DNA from: Emiliania huxleyi CCMP1516
Taxonomy: Eukaryota; Haptophyta; Isochrysidales; Noelaerhabdaceae
DNA length: 64,000 nucleotides
NCBI RefSeq assembly: GCF_000372725.1
Contig: NW_005199770.1
Coordinates: forward strand, 695,632-759,631
Direction: 5' to 3'
The position numbers and the translations under genes are program-made. Numbering within the stretch: the first letter of the stretch is position 1; each line of letters starts with the position of its first letter. Below the pieces are notes generated by a model, which was given only the letters and a program-made list of their open reading frames with translations, did no database searches and had not been told where the DNA came from. Below are positions 50,752 through 61,372 of this stretch, piece by piece.

Positions 50752-53700
50752 CTATCTCACCTTCCATAGGTGCTGCGCCTCTAGCGCGGGGCACGCTCCT
50801 CCAGGACACGCAACCTTGCCGTTCGAGACACCGTCAGTCGAAGCGCACGCCGGCACCTCTGGCGCGGTGATGAGGGAGAGGCATCGGTACTGGACCTCGT
50901 ACTCGGTCACTGGGAGGCCGTTCCCGTCCGACGGTACCCATTCAACCGTGATAGCGTTGTCCCTTCGCTCTTGTGCGGTGATAGCCGTGCTCTCGAGCCG
51001 CTCCGGCTCGTACACGCCGGTCCACAGCTCGGTCGAGGGGGAGACGCCGGACTCGCCCACGCCGTTGGTGGCGCTCACGGAGAAGTTATAGCTGGTGATG
51101 GGCTCGAGGTCCTCCGCCTCCCAGGAAAACTCCTCCCCCTCGGTTGGGACGCCGACGGGGGTGAGAGAGCCGATCTGATCGCCGTTTGCTCCTCGGATGG
51201 TGAAGAGCGTGATGCTGTCTCCGTTGTCGAAGGGCGCATACCACTTGATCGTGATGGACTTGCCGCTCGGGCAATTCTCGGAGAGTGTCGGGTCAGACCA
51301 TCCTTCCGTCACCGCGCACAACTCTGTGGGGGCCGCATTATCATTGTGGTTCACTGGAGCGCCCGGCGTCGATGGTTCAGTGGCGGTTGCGCGAAGCCCA
51401 CCAGTCTGGGAGCTCTTCGGGCCGTACCCACCGCTGGTGCCCGTGGCTCCGCAAGGCTCGCCGCTGGCGCGTAGCACGCCGTTGTACGCCTCCACGGTGA
51501 AGAAGTAATCATACCCGGGTAGGAGCGACGAGACCGTGATCGACTCGGTGCTGCTCTCGAGCGTGCCTGAGCCGCCGCCCGACGGAGAGGTCCAATCAAC
51601 GCGGTACTTGGAGATGGGCACGCCGTTCGACGCCGGCTGTACCCACGTGAGCGCGATCGCCTCGGAGGTGGTGCCGGCGATATCCTGTGCGACGCCGGTC
51701 ACCACGTCTGGAGCTTCGGTGCAGTCGGCCCGATCGGCAGGGAGCGCCTCTGAGGCGGGCGAGAGGTCCACATCGTTGCGCGCGAGCACCTTGAACAGGT
51801 AGTCCTCCGCCGGCTCGAGCCCCGTGATGTCGAGGACGCGGCTCGGCTGGCTGCTACCACCGCCCGAGAAGGAGGCCTCGTCTGCCCACCCAGACGGGTC
51901 TTCGTCCTCGCCGCACACCGACGCCAGGCAGTACTTGACCACAAACTCGCTCACCGTCTTCCCGTTGTCGTCAGCCACCTCAAAGCCGAGCAGAGAGACG
52001 GAGCGGGTGGTCCGGCTGTCGATGCTCGGCAGCGACGGTATCTCCGGCGGAGCATCGACCGTCTCGGCCTGCACCGGGGACGAGTCGCCCGTCTTGGTGG
52101 CAGCCCCTCCCTCGGAGAACACGCCCTCCCCCACCAGCACAGCGTAGTAGACCGTGTCGGGCGTGAGGCCGGTGTAGGTGTAGCTGCAGCCGGAGCAGGT
52201 AACCTCGTCGGACGGCGTGATCTCGGCGACCGTTGCGGTGCCTTCGGAGCTTGAGCAGTCGCCAATCGACGCCACCAACGACCCGTCGCAGAGGTGGACG
52301 TAGTACTTGCTGGCGTATCGCCCCCCCACGGAGTAGGCTTCTGCCCACGAGACTGTCATCGTGGTCTTCCAGCTGTCTGTGTAGGTGGTCTCGCTGCCAG
52401 GAACGAGGACGGGCGTCACGGGCACGGGGGAAGTTGTCGCGGTGAGCTGGGTCGACGGGAACCCAATCTTCCCGTTCGCCGCCGACGACTCGGCGCGCAC
52501 AGCCACGAGGTACTGTGTGTCGGGGTCGACCGCAACGTCGCTCGAGCTGTCAGCGCCAGAGGACGTGACGGTCACCCTGATCCATCCCGCGTCCGCAGTC
52601 GGGACGGCACAGCCGGGAGGCACCTTGCTGCTCTCTGGTGCCCTCAGAGCGACGCCGTCTCCATCCTGGCAGGCGTACCGGCGGCGCTGCACGGTGGTGC
52701 TGTCGGAGTCGCGCGGCGAGCACGAGCCCGTCTCGCAAACTACGAGCGAGTACGAATCGGGTGGGTAGCCGTAGTTCGAAGCGAGGGGCTGGAATTCGAC
52801 GACGAAGGAGCGGGGGTACTCCTCTACCCTCGCCTGGTCCACCACGGGCGCGGGCGGGTTGAACGGCACCGCGGCGCACTCCTTGCACGACCATGCCGCC
52901 TCGAGGGTCCCGTCCTGGCTGACTGGCGTCGCGCAGAGGTTGTAGGCGGTGTTGTACTCGACGTTTGGAAAGTCGTACCGCGGGTTCCTGTTGGAGTTCT
53001 CTCGGTTCCTCGTCGAGTAGGTTAGCACGTTCGATCCGTCCGTCTCCGCGCTCCGGAACTTGTACCGCCACGCCGGGTTGTCGCCGTCGTTGATGGCGTC
53101 ATCGTTTGGCCGCGACGGCGTCCACGTGAGCCGGTACGAGTAGTCTGGATCAGTGTTCGTTGGCACCGTAACCCCTGAGGTGATCGTCGTTGTGAATACT
53201 GACGGTCGGCTCTGGCAGTTGAAGGTGGCGTTGTCGATTGCTTCGGGCGTCGCCCACACGGTGACGGCGGTCTCGTAGTCGGAGTAAAAGGCCTTGGCAG
53301 TCCTCCCGCCCTCAAAGCTCGCAAACGAGTTGTAGGCGACGACCTGGCACTCATACTCCGTGCCCGGCGCGAGGCTGTTGAGGGTGAGCGACTCGGCTTG
53401 GTCCACCGCACTGGCTCCTGCAATATTGGTGTCGTCCACCACCACATCATCCTGCCTCCACACCGAGTACAGGTAGCCGCTCACGTCGGTGCACGTCACA
53501 ACGTAGCCGACGATTATGAGGCCGTTGTTGTTGGGCGAGCGCCAGTTGAGCGTGAGCGAGGTTGCGGTGGTGGAGGACGAGAGGTCCGACGGCTGGTCGG
53601 GCGTCCCCGCACCCTGCGTCACCACCTCGGCGTCGCTCCAGGGGCACGCGGCTCCATCCACCGAGCACGACCCGTCGGCGTCGCTGTACGCGACCTGGTC

Positions 53701-54622
53701 GTTGACTGCGAGCACGCGCCACTTGTAGGTGGTTGCGGGCACGATGTAGTCTCCACGCTCGCTGTCGCGCCACGAGCCGAGCTGGATCGTCACCGAGTCA
53801 CCCTCAGTCCGCGCGTCGCCCTCGTCGGTGTCGCTGACGAACTTCTCCACCGGCTCCGGCAGGATGTTCGTTCCAACGAAGCAGAGCGCCTGCTCATACC
53901 GGTTGGTATCGCTCTGGTCGTCGTTGCACTGCGACGTGGTTGACCCGTCGACGACATAGTCAAAGTCGAAGGCGTCGACATCCGCCGCTGCGCTCGGCTG
54001 CCGGCGCAGCACCAGCGAAGTGATGGATGCGCCGTTGGACAGGGGAAGGTTGAAGGAGAGTTTGAGCCGCCTGCCGTCCAAGCTGGCGTCGGCGACAGCC
54101 AGCGGCGGCACCGGCACTTGGTTAGGCTTGCTCGCCGGCATGCTCAGCTCCTGGGTCTTGAACGCCTGGCCATCGCACCTCGCGTCATCGATGCAGCTCC
54201 TGTGGTTGTTGTTGTTGGTGCCGCCGTCCGTGAGGCACGCGTTGCAGCTGTCGCTCTCGCTGACTGCAAAGAGGAAGAGCAGCGCCGTCGCGCCGCCGTC
54301 CATGTCAAATTCGAAGACATCGGTCGAGGGATCGACTGCGGTGTCCTGCCGGATGCGAAGCCACGACGACGAGTCCATCGTTTGGTCCACGGCGATGTGG
54401 TACTTGCCTGGCGGCGAATCGATCGTCCACTTGACGCGGATCCGCTGCGCAGAGTTGAGGATCGTCGGCTCAAAGCAAGGGGGGTCGTCGCATGCTGCAA
54501 GGGGCGGGGGGTCCAGGTGAGAGAGAGCTGCGGGCCAAGTGACGCCTGAGGGAGGGTGCGGTTGCACCGGCAGCGCAGCCGAGGGAGCCGAGCAGCAGCG
54601 CCGCCGCCTTCGACGCACGCAT
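50752..54622 (-). CDS. Secreted or surface protein with tandem fibronectin type III domains
   Basis: 1,265 residues from exons 54622-54568 and 54494-50752 (GT-AG intron, 73 nt). Exon 1 is almost exactly a signal peptide (MRASKAAALLLGSLGCAA), continuing into ACDDPPCFEPTI. The rest is a chain of fibronectin-III-like repeats with the usual W in strand B and Y/L in strand E: SLTLNWRSPNNNGLIIVGY, AIALTWVQPASNGVPISKYR, TIKWYAPFDNGDSITLFTI, AITVEWVPSDGNGLPVTEYE among others, with LAPGTEYEC and LEPAEDYLFKV loops. Many disulfide-capable Cys pairs and N-glycosylation sequons are present. No TM helix is seen; the last codons overlap a GTGAGA donor, so a downstream exon with an anchor may exist. Probable adhesion or matrix role. 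Confidence 0.87.
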
Positions 54623-54753
54623 GCCGCACGCAACTGCGGCTGCAGGCGAGTGCTGCGGCGCAGAGGAGGCTCCAACAGCCTGGCTGCAAGCGACGCGGGT
54701 CGGTCGGATGCGGCCGTCCCAACTCACAGATGGATAAGAGAACGAGCAGAGAC

Positions 54754-56390
54754 TCACCCCGCTCGTTTTCTTTGTTGTCCATCGTGTGGTAGCCGTCCGA
54801 GCCAGAAGGTGTGTCCTTCCCTGACGATTCCGTTCTTGACATGGAGCGCGTCGTAGTACTGTCCCTTGTGCTCTTTGACCCAGCCTTTGCCGGTCGCATG
54901 GACAAGCGGGCCCTGTGACTTGTGGCCGCGCTCTTTGCACCCAAGAACCTTGAGCAAGGTTTGGTCGAGGGTGCTGCCGAAACCAAATTTGTGGCCCAGT
55001 GACGCACAGCATCCGCCGTGTGCTGCCGAGCCCTGTCCAGCCTGCCTGGTCTTTGTGAGGGCGCTAGGCACCTTAACTTCGTAGTGGACATCGCGCTGGG
55101 ACTGCAGGTCCCCGCCGATCTCACACATGTCGGTGACGTGCCCCTCGTTGAGATGAAAAGTCGTCTGAGGGTTCGCCTTGTCACCGAGCACGAGCTTGCC
55201 GCATGCTCGTGCACGGACCATGTTGGCCGCCGCATACATGGTGCCGTTTGTGACGAATGTTGTGCTCGCACGGAATGTCCTTCGATCCGTTTGCAAGCTG
55301 GCCGCCCTTCCGCATACCGATGGTGACTGTCTCACCAGCCGCCTCCTTGGCGTCGTACACGTACAGGAAATGTAGTAGCCGTGGCGGCGCTGCAGCGCTG
55401 TGGGCGAAAACCTCCGAGGTGATTTTGGAGGAGTGCCGGCCGTCGGGGCAGAGGTCGAGCCACGCTCCCGAGGCGAACTGAGAGACGGCGATGAAGCGTG
55501 ACGCCCCCCGATGTTTGACGCCGTCTGGGTCGTCCATCTCGGCATCCAGCCGCTCGCACGCAGGCGGCGAGGCAGCGAAGCCACCGCTCGTGCGACGCAA
55601 TCTGAGCGAGCGTGCCCTGCTTAGGGACTGGAGAAGTGCTCTGCTCAGAGTAGAGGTCGGAGACGGGCGGCATCTTGCTAACGAGCGGGAGGCCGGACGG
55701 ACGGTAGTACCCAAGGTTGTAGTTGTTGACCATCCCAAAGTCGACGTGCTTGGCCCGGGCGCGGTAGACGCCCCAGAGCTTGATGCAGCGATCGCGGATG
55801 GCATTGTAGTATTTGTTGAAGTAGACGAGCAGCGGCGGTTGCACGAGGGGCGGTACGCCGCCGCCAGCGAGGGCGTGGCCGTGGTAGGCTGGCCTGTCAC
55901 GTAGTGATGGCCCGACGGCGAGGAAGGCGGCGACGAAGCACGCGTCGGCGACGTCGGCGTGCCCTCCGATGTTTGAGCCGCCTTTCGCCACCGAGAGCTG
56001 CACCTCCTCCCAGGCGCGGTCGAGCTCCTCTGTGGGCGTGCCGTTTGCCCTGGCGAGGATCTCGAAGGAGGTGCGCAGCCGCGGGAGCACCACCGTGTTG
56101 AGGACGGGCACGATGACGTCGGGCAGGTGAGTCCGCATCCAATAGTACGGGGTGCCGTTGCGCGAGCGCAGCAGCTTGTAGAAGAGCTGCGAGACGTCCG
56201 GGTCTTTGTCGGTGCGCACAGCGCCATACACAAGGAGGGCCCGCCACGGAAGCCTAGAGATGATTTCACGAGACGGAGACGCGCCGACCAACCGTACTAA
56301 GCCGACAGAGGAAGGGGGCTCCGAAAGGCCGCGCATGCCCTCGCATGCCGGGCGAATAGGCAGGTCACAGACCTCCCCCTTCCCGATCAA
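54754..56390 (-). pseudogene. Decayed mobile-element-type gene of an expanded protein family
   Basis: One protein can be followed across three frames. From 56390: GTPYYWMRTHLPDVIVPVLN, then FNKYYNAIRDRCIKLWGVYR and SHERWLRCLAAC; a shift near 55565 leads to RFIAVSQFASGAWLDLCPDG and KDIPCEHN; a second near 55260 leads to MVRARACGKLVLGDKANP, DVHYEVKVPSALTKTR and GPLVHATGKGWVKEHKG. No introns explain the shifts. From memory, proteins with the HYEVK, GFG and TGKGW motifs are highly repeated in haptophyte and dinoflagellate genomes near reverse transcriptases; that link is unverified. It lies immediately upstream of the fibronectin gene, probably as an insertion. Confidence 0.6.
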
Positions 56391-56764
56391 CGTGGTTCAT
56401 GGTGGGTGTTCTGTTCATAACGCTACTTACTTGTAACCACGATCGATGCGAGGACGCAAGTCCACCAACCTCGGCCATTCCAACGGCCAGACCGCTCGCT
56501 TAAGGCTGATCGGCTACGGCTCTCGAGACGAGCGGTCTACCCCCGACGGGGCGGTCGGGATCACGGAGGATGACATCCTGCCTCCCGGCACGCCGGGAGG
56601 AGGTGGTTGCTCCGCCGCCGGACCCGCCCCTCCACCACCCTCGCTCGCCCAGGGATCTACAACGCTGTCTTAAGGTCCGACCTCCGACCTGTGGGCTGCC
56701 TGCGCTCGGCACCGGGCACCGCCTCGGTATACAAAATGCGCCTGCGGGCGGACCCTTACATCAC
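56391..56764. other. Stretch without a supported gene
   Basis: Contains CTCCCGGCACGCCGGGAG, a short hairpin near 56582; otherwise nothing recognised. Confidence 0.5.
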
Positions 56765-57040
56765 AGCTCCCTCCGACGTATTTCCTTCTCAATAACAAGG
56801 CTCTTGCCTTCCCTGGGACCCCGTGTTGCATGTCTGACTGTCACTGTGCGATTTCGGGGCCCGGGGTTGTGCGTTTATGTGAACCGGTCTCAATGCCCCA
56901 CCCCCCTGCGCGCGGGCCTTCTAGGCCCGCGGGTAGTCTCCCCCCATTCCCAGGGCTCGCACCTCAACCTCTCACAGACCAGCGCACAGCGTCTTGACGT
57001 ATTTTCTTCTCAACAACAAGGCTGTGAACGCGGGAGTGGC
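56765..57040 (+). repeat. Dispersed repeat E, copy 2 (5' flank of RAD21)
   Basis: A shorter version of 26640-27115 in the same orientation, lacking about 60 nt. It ends with CGTATTTTCTTCTCAACAAC about 80 nt before the RAD21 start. Confidence 0.88.
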
Positions 57041-57087
57041 TGGGCGCGCCAGCAGGTGAGCGTCGGCTTGCGGGGCCTCCAAGCACC

Positions 57088-59382
57088 ATGTTCTACTCTC
57101 AGGTCCGCGCCGAGCGTCCCCCCCCCCCCCCTTTCGCCCCCTCCCCACCCCCCCCCACCCCCCCCCCCCGCTCGCGCCCCCGTCCGCCTCGCGCGCGCAT
57201 TTGCCGACGCGCGCCCGCGCCGCGCCCGCAGCTTGTGCTCGCAAAGAAGGGGCCGCTGGGCAAGATCTGGCTGGCGGCGCACATGGAGAAGAAGGTGCCC
57301 AAGCTGCAGATCATGGCGACCAACATCCCCGAGTCGGTGGACAACATCGAGAACCCCGACTGCCCGATGGCGCTGCGCGTCTCCGGCCACCTGCTGCTCG
57401 GCGTCGTGCGCATCTTTTCGCGCAAGGTGACGTACCTGATGTCGGACTGCTCCGAGGCGATCGTCAAGATCAAGGACGCTTTCCGCGGCCCCGGCGCTGT
57501 CGAGCTCGCGCCGGGCGCCTCGACGCGCCGGTATGAGGACATCACCAACCCAGAGGCGTTCGACGAGATGGACCTGGACGCGACGCTGCCGTCGCAGCAG
57601 GCGTTCGCGCAGCAGGAGGAGGACGATCTCCTCGCCGGCATGGCCCTCCCCGAGGGCTACGGCGACGTCACCGACGCCGCCGACGCCGGCCTCGGCCTCG
57701 GCGGCGACGCGACGCTCGATGGCGACGGCGGGCTTGGCGGGCGCGCGGGCTTCGGCGAGGACGGGTTCGGCGCGGGGGCGGGCGAGGCGGAGGAGGCGGG
57801 GTTCGGGTACAACCACGACATCGCCGCCTTCGAGGCGCCTCTCGAGCTGCACGAGCCGAAGCGGCGCCGCCGCTCGGCTGGCGGCGAGGAGGCGGCAGAC
57901 ACGTCCGAGACACCCTCCACCGCCACCCTCCACCGCGATGACCCGTTTCCGCGCCATCGCCTGCAGGAGGAGGACGAGATGGAGGTGGAGCGGATGCGGT
58001 CGGCGACGGACGGCGTGTCGCCGATGGGCGGGGCACTGGTTGGGACGAGCGGCGGCGATGGCGACCTCTCGCAGCTCGCGCCGGAGCCGGAGCCTGCCCT
58101 CGACTTTGAGCCGCCTCGCTTCGACGAGGAGGAGGACCCCCTTCCAGGCCTGGGCGGGGCCGTCGTGGACGACTTTGACCTCGCGCGCCGCTCGTCGGTG
58201 CGCTCGTCGCAGGGACCGAACGCGCGCGGCTCGCTCGCGCCGGCCGACAGCGCGCGCAAGCCTGCGGCGCGGCGCAACAACAAGCGGAAGATGCTGCTCG
58301 ACGACGAGCTGCAGATCCCGACCGCGCAGATGAAGGCGCGGCTCGTAGAGACGCCTCGTAGGCACCTCCACGATGCCTCCACGACCCACCCCTCGCCCCC
58401 TCCCTCCCTCCCCCGGCCACAGGCGCAGCTCGCCGACACCTCCGCCCTCCTGCTCGACCTCGACGCGCTGCCAACCGGCGGCGGCGCCATGGCCGCCGAC
58501 GCGGCCGCCGCAGCGCCCGCCGCCGACCCCTTCCTCGCGCCGCCCGACCTGCCCTACGTCCCCGCCGCGCTGCTCTCGCTGCCGTGCTTTGCGCCACACC
58601 AGGTGGGTCCGCTCCCTCGACCCGCTGGCCTTAGCCTGGCTAGCCTTGACTCGACCCAGCCCCTCGCTCCACCCGCGCGCCGGGCGGCGAGCTGTGCACA
58701 CACGTCTATTTCCCGCTTCTGCCGCCGTCGACCTTCCGCTCCCATTCGCTCGCCGCCACTTGAACTTGAACCCCCCCCCCCCCCCCCCGTTGCTGTTCAG
58801 CCCGCGCCGTCCAACAAGCGCCGCCGCTCCAGCGCCGGCGCGGCGGCGGCGGCGGCAGAGGAGGAGCGGCCACCGCCGGAGGAGGAGCCGCCGCCCTTCG
58901 ACGAGCCCCTTCCTTTTGACGAGCCGCCGCAGCCCGACGAGACGTTCGACGAGCCACCGCCGCCGCCGTCTGCTTCCCGCCCCTTCCGGCCGTCGCCCGC
59001 GGGCCCGCCGCCGCCCTCGTTCGCCGCGAACATGGAGCTGCCCGAGGTTGCCGCCAACGACGTCGCCGCCCCCGCCGGCGGTGGCTCGCAGGAGGAGGGG
59101 CGCACCTCCGAGGAGAATTGGTCGCTGCGCACGCAAAAGATGTACGGCGTGCTCGCCGAGGCGTTTGACGAGTCGGGGGGCGTCGCGCTCTCCTACAACG
59201 CGATGATCGACGCAACCTCGACCGCCGCCAAGCGCAAGGTCGTGGCGGGCTGCCTGCAGGAGCTGCTCTTCCTCGCGACGCACGGCGTGACGGAGCTCGC
59301 GCAGAATGAGCCGTACGGCGACATTGTCATCGGCAAGGCGGACGGATTCGACGACGTGAACATCCAGATCGCCGCCGCGTGA
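57088..59382 (+). CDS. RAD21: Cohesin kleisin subunit Rad21/Scc1
   Basis: 629 residues from exons 57088-57102 (five codons, MFYSQ), 57232-58344, 58423-58602 and 58801-59382, all GT-AG. The first join gives the hallmark MFYSQLVLAKKGPLGKIWLA; then LRVSGHLLLGVVRIFSRKV and YLMSDCSEAIVKIKDAF, the Smc3-binding N-terminal domain. The middle is acidic, Gly- and Pro-rich with basic patches (PKRRRR; NKRRRSS), and TAQMKARLAQLADTSALLLD matches the conserved kleisin motif. The C-terminal winged helix that binds Smc1 has LRTQKMYGVLAEAF and CLQELLFLATHGVTELAQNE. Role: closes the cohesin ring for sister-chromatid cohesion. Mitotic rather than meiotic identity is assumed. Confidence 0.94.
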   Translation: MFYSQVRAERPPPPPFAPSPPPPTPPPRSRPRPPRARICRRAPAPRPQLVLAKKGPLGKIWLAAHMEKKVPKLQIMATNIPESVDNIENPDCPMALRVSGHLLLGVVRIFSRKVTYLMSDCSEAIVKIKDAFRGPGAVELAPGASTRRYEDITNPEAFDEMDLDATLPSQQAFAQQEEDDLLAGMALPEGYGDVTDAADAGLGLGGDATLDGDGGLGGRAGFGEDGFGAGAGEAEEAGFGYNHDIAAFEAPLELHEPKRRRRSAGGEEAADTSETPSTATLHRDDPFPRHRLQEEDEMEVERMRSATDGVSPMGGALVGTSGGDGDLSQLAPEPEPALDFEPPRFDEEEDPLPGLGGAVVDDFDLARRSSVRSSQGPNARGSLAPADSARKPAARRNNKRKMLLDDELQIPTAQMKARLVETPRRHLHDASTTHPSPPPSLPRPQAQLADTSALLLDLDALPTGGGAMAADAAAAAPAADPFLAPPDLPYVPAALLSLPCFAPHQVGPLPRPAGLSLASLDSTQPLAPPARRAASCAHTSISRFCRRRPSAPIRSPPLELEPPPPPPVAVQPAPSNKRRRSSAGAAAAAAEEERPPPEEEPPPFDEPLPFDEPPQPDETFDEPPPPPSASRPFRPSPAGPPPPSFAANMELPEVAANDVAAPAGGGSQEEGRTSEENWSLRTQKMYGVLAEAFDESGGVALSYNAMIDATSTAAKRKVVAGCLQELLFLATHGVTELAQNEPYGDIVIGKADGFDDVNIQIAAA

Positions 59383-59958
59383 GCCCCTGGCCCGACACAC
59401 ATCTGGCTCGTACCCCGCAAACCGCATCTGGCACGGCCGCTCCCTCGCCACTGCATGCAGCCACAGAGGCCGGGCTGCCGTGTCGATGCCCCTCCTCCCG
59501 CCGGGAGTCAGCGCCCCCTCACGGGAGGAGGAGCGCCGCTCCCGCGACCGGCTGCCGCGCCCCGCTCTGTCGTATACAGTACTCTGCACCGCGCGAAGGA
59601 GGCACTTTGTATCGCCGCGGGCGACGCCGAGTGGCTGAAGCCGTCCGCGCTTGCGTTGGAAGCATGTGGTGAATCTCGTCTGCATCTCGTGTCCCTTCTG
59701 TGTTCTGCCTGCTCTATACTTTCGTGCTCGCGCCTCCGCGGCCGTGGCGTGGCCTTGTGACGCCTTGTTTGCCACGGGGAGCGCGCGCCTTTACTCGCAT
59801 ATGTGTGTTAAATGCCGTTTTCACTTTCATTTCAGAGGCCGCACATTCAAACGAACAGCGAAAACACGATCGCGGTGTTCCTGTTCGCGCGCAGCTCGGC
59901 GCGGCGCGCAGCGGCCAGCGGCACGCCGGCAGCGCGCGTGAGGCGTGTGTACAGGCTA
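59383..59958. other. 3' flank of RAD21 without a supported gene
   Basis: CCCTCCTCCCGCCGGGAG (59487) and its near complement CACGGGAGGAGGAGCGCC (59520) could pair. No protein is recognised. Confidence 0.45.
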
Positions 59959-60527
59959 GAGGGTGTGGATGCTGGGTTGAACGAAATCGAGGGACGCGAC
60001 CCACTTCGCCACAGACGGTCCCGCGCCTCGCCGCTATGACGGGCACACGCCCCGCACCGTCCACTGTGTGCCCGTCTTTGTCCGGAGTGAAAAGTCCAAC
60101 GCGCTCGTCGGTGGCGGCTTCCCTCAACCTGCGCCGCGCTCGGCGAACCTCGACAGCGCCTTCGGTGGCATGCACCTCTTTGCGACAGAAGCCTGGAGAG
60201 CAGCTCCTCTGCTGCTCACACGCTCTGTACAGTTGACACAGCCTACTGTGCGGCTGCCACAGCTGTGACAGCGATGGGCTCGCCCTCACTGGCCCTCAGT
60301 CACTTGTGCTGCGGCTTGTGTGAGCGACACTGCTCGGCGACTGCCGGCACACTGTGAGACCATGGGTGTGAGGTAAAACCACGCTACCAGTGCTTGGTCA
60401 CATCGGCCCCGAGGTCAGATCCATCTACTCTGTTGATGACAAGACTTGTCTACCGGCTGGAGCCGAGCAGGAGGGCCCGGCGCACAAACCCTTGTTCAAC
60501 TCACCCTCCACACCCCGTACACACCCA
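59959..60527 (+). repeat. Dispersed repeat C, copy 2
   Basis: Direct copy of 32533-33096. The copies diverge abruptly after CTCCACACCCCGTA, giving a clear element edge; at the left they diverge just before GGGTGTGGATGCTGG. Confidence 0.93.
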
Positions 60528-60563
60528 GCGCGTGTGTACAGATACAGGGCGCGAGAGTACGGG

Positions 60564-60982
60564 GCCGAGCGTTTTTGATCTCTGGGTCTGTGGGCGCCCG
60601 CCCGCCGCCTCTGAGGGGGTCGGGCCCCCTAGACTGAAAACAAAACAAGCTCGAAAACAGCCAAAATCAGCCTGCGAGAGAGGCACTGCGCGCCGCTGAC
60701 CTCATGTGGGGATGTGTGCCGACACCAATACTGATCTAAAACCTGGAAACCCTTGTTCAAAGCCGACCCTAAGCGCCATCCTTCCTGCTCTCACCTGATG
60801 CTGCTTCCCCGCGCCGCCTCCTTGGCCCCCCTGGGCGTATTTTCTACTCCCAGTGGGGGGCCTCGGCCCCCGGGCCCCCTCTTGTTTTCTGTTTTCTGTT
60901 TTTCAAAACGCCCGCCCGCCCGCCACCCCGAGGCGGCTCGGCCCCCCACAGACCCAGAGATCAAAAACGCTCGGCCCGGCTG
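60564..60982 (-). repeat. Dispersed repeat D, copy 2 and fragment
   Basis: A reverse-orientation copy at 60747-60982 of 3325-3545. The fragment at 60564-60660 starts with the same GAGCGTTTTTGATCTCTGG edge. The two share this edge in opposite orientation, giving a local inverted pair. 60983-61372 holds no supported gene. Confidence 0.85.
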
Positions 60983-61372
60983 TATATACAGTTACTTTAC
61001 AGTTTACTGACTCTCACTGTCAGAGATCCGCAGGGGGGGGAGGGGAAGGCCAACTGCACCAGCGTCCTTCTCGACACCGAGAGCGTACTTTAAGCCGCAC
61101 TCTCGAAGAGTGCCCGCGAGCCATGTACACACTGAAGTACACGTTTGACGTTGCCGTGACACGTACACGTACACGGCACGACGAGACACGCTCACGCTCA
61201 GGCGCCCGGCCCGCACGCCGCAGGCGCAGCGCACAGCGACTCTCAGCGAGGCGCACGCCGCACGCTGCAGCCACACACTAGGCTCACAGCGCAGGCAGGG
61301 GCGCAGGGGGAGCGAGGGGCCTCCCAGGCTACCCAGCACCCCGGGTCCCGAGCCGGAGCCAAACGAAGGGTT

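Noticed and set aside
50816-53943. Plus-strand frames across the fibronectin gene
   Set aside because: Antisense shadows; the minus strand has regular fibronectin-III repeats and a signal peptide.
57010-59775. 921-codon minus-strand frame
   Set aside because: Antisense of RAD21; Arg/Gly/Val-rich, no domain, and extends through introns and repeat E.
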